A stretch of DNA of 13,773 bases from CAIXRL01 sp964619155. GTDB lineage: Bacteria; Eisenbacteria; RBG-16-71-46. Below are positions 7,277 through 13,773 of the stretch, piece after piece (position 1 is the stretch's first letter; the number at the start of each line of letters is the position of its first letter). Where the stretch lies: NCBI GenBank assembly GCA_964619155.1, contig CAZUEM010000096.1, positions 1-13,773 of the forward strand, read 5' to 3'. A program made the translations under genes and the position numbers. The notes under the pieces are model-generated. The model ran no database searches and was not told the DNA's origin. It worked only from the letters and a program-made list of their open reading frames with translations.

Positions 7277-8715
7277 GCGCCGCCCTTGACGGCGCGGTAC
7301 ATGGCGAGCGCCTTCTCGCGCTGGGCGGCGTGGTCCACGACCGGGAACGGGTAGTCGCTCCCGAGCGTCACGCCGTGCTCCGCGAGCGCGAGCGGCGGCG
7401 CCTCCCACGGCGCGTGCACGAGCGGCGCGGGAACGCGCGCCAGCTCCGGGACCCAGCGCTTCACGTACCGCGCGTCCGGGTCGAAGCGCAGGGATTGCGA
7501 TACGGGGTTGAAGATCCGGAAGTAGGGCGCCGCGTCGGTGCCGGTGCCGGCCGCCCACTGCCAGCCGCCGTTGTTGCTCGCGAGGTCGCCGTCCACGAGG
7601 TGGCGCATGAAGTGCCGCTCGCCGCGCCGCCAGTCGAGCAGCAGGTCCTTGGTGAGGAACGAGGCGACGATCATGCGCACACGGTTGTGCACGTAGCCCG
7701 TGGCGAGCAGCTCGCGCATGCCGGCGTCCACGACGGGAAAGCCCGTGCGGCCGTCGCGCCAGGCGTCGAAGTGCGCGTCCGTCCCTCTCCAGGCGAGCGC
7801 GTCGTACTCGGGGCGGAACGCGCCGCGCTCGACGTGCGGGAAGTGCCAGAGCACGTGCGCGAAGAAGTCGCGCCAGCGCAGCTCGTCCACGTACTTCGCG
7901 GCCGGCTTGCGCAGGGACGGATCGTCCGCCGCCGCCGCCCGGACCTCGGCCACGATGCGCCGGATGCCGGCCGCGCCGAACTTGAGGTCGGCCGAGAGCC
8001 GCGAGGTGGAGGGCTCGGCGGGCACGTCGCGCCCCTCGGCGTAGCTCGCGAGCCCGTGGCCGTCGCCGTCGTTGCACGAGGCGGCGAAGCGCGCGAGCCG
8101 CGCGCGCGCCTCGCGCTCGCCCGCCGGCCACGCGGCCGCCGCGGGCGGCGCGAAACCGAGCTGCTCGAGTGTCGCGAGCGGCCGCGCGGGCAGCGGGTTC
8201 GGGGCGAGCCGCGCCGGTGCGGGCAGGGGCGAGGAAACCTCCAGCGCCTCACAGGCCTTGCGGAACGGCGTGTACACCGTGTACGGGCCGCCGGTCTTCG
8301 TCACGACCGCGCCGGGCGGCACGATCAGCCGGTCGTGGAAGCGCTTCACGCGCACTCCGGCGGCGCGCAGGACGCGCTCGACGGCGGCGTCGCGCTCGCG
8401 CAGCGCGGGCTCGTACTCGTCGTTCCAGTAAACGGCGTCCGCGCCCGCGGCCTTCGCGGCGGCCACGATCCGCTCCGCCGCGTCGCCGTGGTCGAGCGCC
8501 AGGTGCGAGCCGAGCGCGCGCAGCCCCTCGTCCAGCGCGGCGAGCGCGCCCAGCACGTAGCGGACGCGGTTCGCCGCCATGTCGTCGCGGCCGAGGATCG
8601 CGGGCTCGCTCGCGTAGAACGGCACGATGTCGCCGCCCGCATCGCGGGCGGCCTCGGACAGCGCCGTGTTGTCGTCGAGCCGCAGGTCTTTGCGGAACCA
8701 GCAGAGAACGCGCAC
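7273..8715 (-). CDS. phrB: Class I deoxyribodipyrimidine (CPD) photolyase
   Basis: This enzyme uses blue or near-UV light and FADH- to split cyclobutane pyrimidine dimers in DNA. The start is a GTG at 8715-8713, chosen because translation begins VRVLCWFRKDLRLDDNTAL, the standard family N-terminus; sequence upstream is not protein-like. At 480 residues it matches E. coli PhrB (472). The antenna-binding alpha/beta domain covers about 1-130 and the helical FAD domain about 200-470. Characteristic segments are YTVYTPF (145-151), ELRWRDFF (278-285), TGFPVVDAGMREL (324-336), HNRVRM and NNGGWQWAAGTGTDAAPYFR (381-400). The electron-transfer Trp triad is intact: Trp385, Trp362 and Trp309, matching E. 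coli W382, W359 and W306. The antenna cofactor type is not clear. Its TGA overlaps the deacetylase GTG. It is divergent from cydA with 202 bases between starts. Confidence 0.95.
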   Translation of the reverse strand: MRVLCWFRKDLRLDDNTALSEAARDAGGDIVPFYASEPAILGRDDMAANRVRYVLGALAALDEGLRALGSHLALDHGDAAERIVAAAKAAGADAVYWNDEYEPALRERDAAVERVLRAAGVRVKRFHDRLIVPPGAVVTKTGGPYTVYTPFRKACEALEVSSPLPAPARLAPNPLPARPLATLEQLGFAPPAAAAWPAGEREARARLARFAASCNDGDGHGLASYAEGRDVPAEPSTSRLSADLKFGAAGIRRIVAEVRAAAADDPSLRKPAAKYVDELRWRDFFAHVLWHFPHVERGAFRPEYDALAWRGTDAHFDAWRDGRTGFPVVDAGMRELLATGYVHNRVRMIVASFLTKDLLLDWRRGERHFMRHLVDGDLASNNGGWQWAAGTGTDAAPYFRIFNPVSQSLRFDPDARYVKRWVPELARVPAPLVHAPWEAPPLALAEHGVTLGSDYPFPVVDHAAQREKALAMYRAVKGGA

Positions 8716-8839
8716 GGCGGGCAGGCTACCGGAGCGCGCGCGGCCGCACCACGCGCGGCCGGCGGGGCCGCGCCGCCCGGCCGCGAGCGGGCGCCGCCGC
8801 GTTGCCCATCCCGGCTCCGCGGGCGCCGCCCGCGCGCGA

Positions 8840-8868
8840 TTGACACCCGCGCCGCGGGGCGCGAACGT
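8840..8868 (+). promoter_or_regulatory. Candidate promoter of cydAB
   Basis: TTGACA at 8840-8845 is a perfect -35 consensus in an otherwise extremely GC-rich intergenic region. A 17-base spacer leads to GAACGT at 8863-8868, a poor -10 that keeps the second A and last T. The cydA ATG is 49 bases further on. The spacer contains an interrupted inverted repeat, CGCGCC-N4-GGCGCG (8848-8863), which could be an operator or simple GC-rich chance. No FNR-like or ArcA-like site is evident to me. Confidence 0.42.
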
Positions 8869-8917
8869 CGCACCGTCGCCCTTCCGGCAGCACCCACGCG
8901 GCCGCGTGCAGGGACCC

Positions 8918-10136
8918 ATGCCCACCGACGCGCTGTTCTGGCACCGCCTGCAGTTCGCCTTCACGATCACGTTTCACTACCTGTTCCCCGTGCTCACGAT
9001 GGGGCTCGCGCTCTACATCGTGGTCATGAAGGCGCTCGCGCTCCGGACGCGCGACCCCCGCTGGGACGACGCGGCGCGCTTCTGGATCCGGATCTTCGGG
9101 ATCAACTTCGCGGTCGGGGTGGTGACCGGGATCCCGATGGAGTTCCAGTTCGGCACCAACTGGGCGCGGTTCGCGAAGATCGCGGGCCCGGTGATCGGCC
9201 AGACGCTCGCGCTCGAGGGGCTGTTCGCGTTCTTCCTCGAGTCCAGCTTCCTCGCGCTGCTGGTCTGGGGCGAGCGGCGCATGTCGCGCGTCGCGCACTT
9301 CTTCTGCGCGCTCGCGCTGTTCGTGGGCAGCTGGCTGAGCGCCTACTTCATCCTGTGCACGAACGCGTTCCTGCACCACCCGGTCGGGCACGCGGTCGGG
9401 CCGGACGGCGTGCTGCGCCTGGTGGACGCGAAGGCGTTCTTCCTCAACCCCTGGGCCGCCCTCCAGTACGCGCACAACCAGGCGGCGAGCGTCGCGACCG
9501 CGTCGTTCGTGGTCGCGGCGGTGGGCGCGTTCTACCTGCTCAAGGACCGGCANNNNNNNNNNNNNNNNNNNNNNNNNNNNNNNNNNNNNNNNNNNNNNNN
9601 NNNNNNNNNNNNNNNNNNNNNNNNNNNNNNNNNNNNNNNNNNNNNNNNNNNNATGCTGAGTTTCCTCGCGTTCGGCACGTTCCACGCCGACGTCGCCGGG
9701 CTCGGGGCGTTCCCCGAGGACGAGTGGCCGGACAACATCGAGCTGCTCTACTACGCGTTCCACGTCATGGCCGGCCTCGGCACGCTGATGATCGGCCTCA
9801 TGGGGCTGGCGCTGCTGGCGCTGGTCACGAAACGCCTGTGGGGCCTGCGCCCGATGCTGTGGGCGCTCGCCGTGGCGTTCCCGTTCCCGTACATCGCGGT
9901 GACCGCCGGCTGGATGACCGCCGAGCTCGGCCGCCAGCCGTGGCTCATCTACGGCCTGCTGCGCACCGCCGACGGCTCGAGCCCCAACGTGCACGGCGGC
10001 ACGGCGCTGTTCACGCTGCTGGGGTTCATGGGGATCAACTTCGTGATCGGCGTCGCGTTCCTGTGGCTGATCGCGCGCGAGGTCGCCGCGGGGCCGGAGC
10101 GGCCCGCGCACGGCGCGCACGCGGCGGAGGTGGCGC

Positions 10137-10144
<8 letters not shown>
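8918..10144 (+). CDS. cydA: Cytochrome bd quinol oxidase subunit I (interrupted by assembly gap)
   Basis: Subunit I of the copper-free terminal oxidase takes electrons from quinol and reduces oxygen to water at hemes b558, b595 and d in the inner membrane. The ATG at 8918 begins MPTDALFWHRLQFAFTITFHYLFP. Visible haem and proton-path residues are His20 (E. coli H19), Glu100 and Glu108 (E99, E107) and His186 (heme b558). After the 100-N gap the frame nominally continues: LSFLAFGTFHADVAGL, then FHVMAGLG, whose Met (codon 9767-9769) matches heme b558 ligand M393, and GWMTAELGRQPWLIYGLLRT. Of the protein 211 residues are visible before and 163 after the gap. Typical short CydA is about 440-450, so some 70-80 residues, including most of the quinol-binding Q-loop, are missing from the assembly. 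The stop overlaps the cydB start by 8 bases. The break is an assembly artefact, not a pseudogene signal. Confidence 0.94.
9553..9652. other. Assembly gap of 100 N inside cydA
   Basis: Exactly 100 N lie at 9553-9652, the conventional filler for a scaffold gap of unknown size. The flanks both match cydA, in the order and orientation expected, so the join is right. The preserved reading frame across 100 N is accidental and says nothing about the true length. Confidence 0.99.
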
Positions 10145-11183
<1,039 letters not shown>

Positions 11184-11195
11184 GGGAGGAGCGGG

Positions 11196-11234
11196 GGCGC
11201 GGCGTCCCGGCATGCGGGCCGCGAGCGCCGCGCC
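11196..11234. terminator. Nested GC hairpin between convergent cydB and HNH gene
   Basis: GGCGCGGCG (11196-11204) pairs perfectly with CGCCGCGCC (11226-11234). Its 21-base loop holds a second stem, CCCG (11206-11209) with CGGG (11215-11218). It lies in the 73 bases between the stops of cydB and the convergent HNH gene. There is no T tract, but the location between converging stops supports a two-way transcription end. Confidence 0.5.
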
Positions 11235-11256
11235 GGTCGCTCGCGACCCTCCGGGC

Positions 11257-12642
11257 TCAGCCACCCGCTGCCGCGCCGCATGCCGCCGCGTCGCCCGAAG
11301 GGGCCGGCACCTTGCGCGCTCCCGGCGGAGCGAGGCTGCGCAGGGCGTGCCGGACCCGCGCTTCCAGCGGCGCGTCCGGGAGCGCGGCGCCGCTCGCTTC
11401 GGCCGCGCGGCGCGCCTCGCCGGCCCGGAACCCGAGCGTGCGCAGCCAGGGCACGACCTCCTCGGCGCGGGCCCGCGCCGCTTCGTTCGCCGCCAGCTCG
11501 CGCGCGTGCGCTTCGCGACGGGCCCGCTCGGCGTCGGCGGCGGAGGCGGCGCGACGCTTCGCCCGGGAGCGCTCTCGCGCCTCGGCCCGCCTGCCCTCGA
11601 TGAACGCGGCGCCGAAGGCCTGCTCCGCCGCGTGCTGGTTGTGTGTCCGGCAGCGCAGCCGGAGGTTCTCCGCCGTGGACGCGCCGCCCTTCGCGACAGG
11701 CTCGATGTGGTCGAACTCGAGCCGCTTTCGCGAGCCGCAGCGGTGCCCCGCGGCACTCTCGAACGTGCAGCATCCGCCGTCGCGCGCGACCACCGCGCGC
11801 CGGACCGCCGCCGGGATGTGGCGCGGGTCGGTGCTCTTGCGCGCGGAGTCGCGCGGCGTCCGCGAGGTGACGGCGAACTTCCGCTTCTCCTGCTCCGCGA
11901 TGAGTGCGTCCAGCGCGCGCTCGATGACCCGCGCGAGGTCCCCGGTCGGCACCGCGTGGCCGAGCAGCGCCTTCGCGTAGCGCAGCTTGTCGAGTGCGCG
12001 GTCCCCGATCGTGAACTCGACGAGAAGGCAGTCGTGAAGGAGCGGGGTGATCCGTGCGACTGGCCCCGGGGCCAGTCGCGGCGAGATCGGGACTGTGGGT
12101 GTCGTGACCGGGGGGGCCGGCACGTTCGCGTCGGGCCCCGCGGCCGGCGCTTCGGGCGCAACTGGCCCCGGGGCCAGTTGGCATGACGAAGTCGCGACAT
12201 CCGGCGAGTCCTCGGGCCTCGGCGCGGGGAGGAGGGCCGGCCGGGGAAAGCGCTCGGCGAGCAGCCGCTCGATGTCGAACTTGCTCCGGTGCGTGGCGGC
12301 CTCGAGCAGCTCGGCGGCGTTCTCGCGCCGCAGGTGCGGGGCGAGCAGGTAGGCGCCGCTCAGGTGCAGCCGGCCGTCGGCGAGGCGCTCCAGGATCGCC
12401 GGGCAGCGCCGCGCGGCGCGGGCGACCCGGATGCGCTTGTAGGCCACGTCCTCGGACATCCGCAGTTCGCCGACGCAGTAGGCGAACATCGAATCGTGGC
12501 GCGTCGGCGCGTAGAGGCGTGCGGCATCGGCGCGGCCGATGAGCACGAGCATCCGGGCGGTGGTGGTGCGGTCCCGCTGGGCGACTTCGGCGAGAGCGGG
12601 CAGCACTTCGTGATCGGCGAGCCGGCGGGTGGCGCGCTGCAT
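11257..12642 (-). CDS. HNH endonuclease-family protein with palindrome-encoded linker
   Basis: This is a probable metal-dependent DNA endonuclease of the HNH (beta-beta-alpha-metal) type. I take ATG 12642-12640 as start because GGAG sits 6 bases upstream and MQRATRRLADHEVLPALAEV begins the conserved part; the in-frame ATG at 12687 has no ribosome site. The 461 residues comprise an N-terminal helical domain (1 to about 135; DRTTTARMLVLIGRADARLY-like, then SEDVAYKRIRVARAARRCPAI), a Pro/Ala-rich linker (136-200), a helical segment (200-285), and the HNH domain (about 288-345). The last has Cys292, Cys302, LEFDHIEPVAKGG (Asp311, His312), Asn326, and CRTHN (Cys331, His334, Asn335). A charged Arg/Ala helix (350-395) and a small C-terminal domain resembling RuvA domain III (396-440) follow. 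LAPGPVA occurs twice in the linker (156-162 and 190-196). The cellular role is unknown and no restriction or toxin partner is adjacent. Confidence 0.85.
   Translation of the reverse strand: MQRATRRLADHEVLPALAEVAQRDRTTTARMLVLIGRADAARLYAPTRHDSMFAYCVGELRMSEDVAYKRIRVARAARRCPAILERLADGRLHLSGAYLLAPHLRRENAAELLEAATHRSKFDIERLLAERFPRPALLPAPRPEDSPDVATSSCQLAPGPVAPEAPAAGPDANVPAPPVTTPTVPISPRLAPGPVARITPLLHDCLLVEFTIGDRALDKLRYAKALLGHAVPTGDLARVIERALDALIAEQEKRKFAVTSRTPRDSARKSTDPRHIPAAVRRAVVARDGGCCTFESAAGHRCGSRKRLEFDHIEPVAKGGASTAENLRLRCRTHNQHAAEQAFGAAFIEGRRAEARERSRAKRRAASAADAERARREAHARELAANEAARARAEEVVPWLRTLGFRAGEARRAAEASGAALPDAPLEARVRHALRSLAPPGARKVPAPSGDAAACGAAAGG
12056..12079. repeat. Perfect 24-bp palindrome, copy 1
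   Basis: A perfect palindrome centred between bases 12067 and 12068, with core ACTGGCCCCGGGGCCAGT (12059-12076). It lies inside the HNH gene and encodes LAPGPVA on the minus strand (residues 190-196). The 18-base core is repeated exactly 102 bases away, in the same codon phase. Confidence 0.9.
12159..12180. repeat. Perfect 22-bp palindrome, copy 2
   Basis: A perfect palindrome centred between bases 12169 and 12170. Its 18-base core (12161-12178) is identical to that of copy 1, while the outer bases differ but still pair. It encodes QLAPGPVA in the HNH protein linker (residues 155-162). The compensating change in the outer pairs suggests that pairing itself, or dyad symmetry, has been kept. 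Confidence 0.9.
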
Positions 12643-12870
12643 GGAGAACTCCGCGACGGGGGCGGGTGTCGCGGGGGCAGGGCGCATTGAAGCACGCGTG
12701 ATTCCGGCGCCCGCACGTGCCCGCACGGCGCGAAACGCGGCGCTGCGTCGAAACGCGCGCGATGTCGTCGCACGATGCGCCGTGCGCCCAAGCAGGGCAC
12801 GCCGGCGCGCGATCACGGAGAGCGTCGCGAGGCAGAGCCTGCTCGCGAGCGCGAAGCCGTCAAATCAAAT

Positions 12871-12885
12871 GTTCGTGAAGCGAAC
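12871..12885. promoter_or_regulatory. Dyad GTTCG-N5-CGAAC, possible operator
   Basis: GTTCG (12871-12875) and CGAAC (12881-12885) form a perfect inverted repeat around TGAAG, immediately beside the AT-richest patch of the intergenic region and a minus-strand TTGACG. The half-site GTTC/GAAC recalls elements used by several LexA families, but the orientation and spacing do not equal the Bacillus or alphaproteobacterial consensus. It may be a repressor site or a small stem-loop. Confidence 0.3.
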
Positions 12886-12967
12886 GCCGGGTCGCGGGAA
12901 AGCGTGGCGCCGCTCGCGCCCCGAGTAGCCATGCAGCAGGTGCCCGCCACCACGACACGCGGCCCGA

Positions 12968-12981
12968 CGCCCGGCCGGGCG
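12968..12981 (-). terminator. 14-bp GC palindrome downstream of ogt
   Basis: CGCCCGGCCGGGCG is a perfect palindrome about 90 bases beyond the ogt stop. It could help end the ogt transcript, but has no loop bases of its own, no T tract, and arises easily in DNA this rich in GC. Confidence 0.2.
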
Positions 12982-13070
12982 CCGCGCGACCCGGCGGGCG
13001 GCGACCCCTCGACGCGCGGCCGGGCGCGTTCGCGCACCGCGCGACCCGTCGCCCGCGCGCCCGCGATCGC

Positions 13071-13622
13071 CTACCTGCCGCCCAGCGCCAGCGTGCCCTG
13101 CGACGCAGGGTCCGCGAACGTCGCGCCCTCGTGCGCGAGCAGCCAGCGCTTGCGCTCGAGCCCGCCGCCGTAGCCCCAGAGCGTCCGGTCGGCGGCGATC
13201 ACGCGATGGCAGGGCACGAACAGCGCGATCGGGTTCGCGCCGTTCGCGGCGCCGACCGCGCGCGTGGCCGCCGTGTTGCCGATGCGCTCGGCAAGCCGCG
13301 AATACGTCCAGGTCTCGCCCGCCCGGATCTCGCGCAGCGCCTTCCAGACGCGGCACCGGAACTCCGTGCCCCGGATCTCGACGGGCTGCTCGTCGAGCGC
13401 GCCGCGCTCGCCCGCGAAGTAGCGCGCGAGCCGCGTCGCCGCGCCGGCAGGGTCGGCGGCCTCGTGCAGTTCGTGCGGGCCGTGCCAGCGCTCGAGGTGC
13501 TTCGCGAGCGCGTCGCGGCGCTCGTGCGCGTCGCCGAACTCGAGTCCGACGACGGCGTGCTCGTTCGCGACCACGTAGAGCGGTCCGATGGGCGTCTCGA
13601 TGCTGCGGTGGTGCAGGATCAT
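13071..13622 (-). CDS. ogt: O6-alkylguanine-DNA alkyltransferase (methylated-DNA-protein-cysteine methyltransferase)
   Basis: This suicidal repair protein moves an alkyl group from O6-alkylguanine (or O4-alkylthymine) to its own cysteine. ATG 13622-13620 has GAAAGGA six bases upstream and yields 183 residues, the usual size of stand-alone Ogt. Residues 1 to about 80 form the N-terminal ribonuclease-H-like domain (IETPIGPLYVVANEHAVVGLEFG). The C-terminal catalytic domain begins at GTEFRCRVWKALREIRAGETWTYSRLA (85-111). It contains the recognition helix with Arg121 (TRAVGAANGANPIALFVPCHRV) and the alkyl acceptor Cys138 in PCHRV. GYGGGLERKRWLLAHEG (150-166) closes the domain. No Ada-type N-terminal zinc/regulator domain is fused. 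A short frame on the same strand ends with ATGA overlap at this start, but its visible part is not recognisable, so operon status is open. Confidence 0.95.
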   Translation of the reverse strand: MILHHRSIETPIGPLYVVANEHAVVGLEFGDAHERRDALAKHLERWHGPHELHEAADPAGAATRLARYFAGERGALDEQPVEIRGTEFRCRVWKALREIRAGETWTYSRLAERIGNTAATRAVGAANGANPIALFVPCHRVIAADRTLWGYGGGLERKRWLLAHEGATFADPASQGTLALGGR

Positions 13623-13773
13623 CGCGTGTCCTTTCGTCCGGATGCGATCGCGCGGGTGGCGCGCGTGCGCGGGGCGGTGCGGGTGCGCGTGCGCGAGGAC
13701 GCGCGCGCGTTCGGGCGGGGCATCCTGCGCGCCGCGGGCCGCCCGGCGGTCGCGGAGCCGCCCCGCGCGGCAC
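13623..13773. other. Window edge, no confident gene
   Basis: All frames of these 151 bases are open or nearly so. One minus-strand frame ends in a TGA overlapping the ogt ATG, which would fit an upstream operon partner. One plus-strand frame from a GTG at 13626 reads FRPDAIARVARVRGAVRVRV and then continues off the window. Neither visible stretch shows a family motif, so I make no gene call. Confidence 0.4.

Larger units (their letters stand above)
12643..13070. other. Gene-free stretch between HNH gene and ogt
   Basis: These 428 bases hold no gene I can support; the open frames crossing it give Arg/Ala-rich translations without family features. It should contain the HNH promoter. The only lower-GC patch is near 12858-12885: it has TTGACG on the minus strand (12863-12858, a good -35 match but without a recognisable -10, and over 200 bases from the HNH start) next to the dyad GTTCG-N5-CGAAC. 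A 14-bp palindrome lies nearer ogt. Confidence 0.6.

Noticed and set aside
6053..7354. A 433-codon plus-strand frame opposite the deacetylase gene
   Set aside because: No motif, and the opposite strand has all HDAC active-site residues in order.
9653..9655. ATG directly after the N run as a separate gene start
   Set aside because: The downstream residues match internal CydA sequence, including the heme b558 Met ligand, so this Met is internal and its position at the gap edge is chance.
11184..11256. A cydX-like small subunit gene after cydB
   Set aside because: No short hydrophobic frame with a ribosome site fits in the 73 bases; the space is filled by a hairpin.
12643..12816. Longer N-terminus of the HNH protein, starting at 12816 or 12687
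   Set aside because: The extra residues are Arg/Ala-rich and unlike the family start, and neither upstream ATG has a ribosome site, whereas 12642 has GGAG at proper spacing. The 12687 start remains possible.
13650..13715. GCGCGTGCG-type run near the right edge as a possible repeat array
   Set aside because: The units vary in length and sequence and reflect general GC/CG bias; there is no regular period or spacer pattern.

Overview
The window is very GC-rich DNA with strong G/C bias at third codon positions. It appears to come from a Gram-negative-type bacterium, because it encodes all three parts of an envelope-spanning RND efflux system. A run of exactly 100 N inside cydA shows a draft scaffold, possibly a metagenome-assembled genome. 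The style of the HNH nuclease and the codon bias would suit an uncultured lineage such as Eisenbacteria or a deltaproteobacterium-like group, but this is a guess. I see no tRNA, rRNA, insertion sequence, integrase or CRISPR array.

Layout. (1) Bases 2-5530, plus strand: a copper/silver efflux operon. It holds a TolC/CusC-type outer-membrane protein (5' end off the window), a CusB-type adaptor with an N-terminal heavy-metal-binding domain, and a CusA-type RND pump. The first two genes overlap as ATGA and the pump starts 7 bases after the adaptor. A 9-bp GC hairpin (5551-5580) separates the operon from a convergent small secreted protein gene (5607-5972). (2) Bases 6314-8715, minus strand: a class I photolyase and a class IV-like (HDAC11-like) deacetylase, overlapping as GTGA. 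(3) Bases 8918-11183, plus strand: cydAB, a cytochrome bd quinol oxidase, divergent from the photolyase, with a TTGACA promoter candidate and the N gap inside cydA. (4) Bases 11257-12642, minus strand: an HNH nuclease-family protein whose linker is encoded around two in-frame copies of a long perfect palindrome. (5) Bases 13071-13622, minus strand: an Ogt-type O6-alkylguanine-DNA alkyltransferase.

Together the genes suggest stress physiology: export of copper or silver from the periplasm, a terminal oxidase that needs no copper, and two direct-reversal DNA repair enzymes (photolyase, alkyltransferase). The linkage between these blocks is my inference, since each looks like its own transcription unit.

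There is no obvious new multi-gene defence or mobile system. The most interesting signals are within genes. The CusA-like pump keeps the three-methionine metal site but has Gln where the E. coli proton-relay Glu939 should be, lacks two of the four described methionine pairs, and carries an approximately 88-residue Gly/Met-rich insertion. The HNH gene holds the duplicated palindrome and a tail that resembles RuvA domain III. The deacetylase is translationally coupled to the photolyase.
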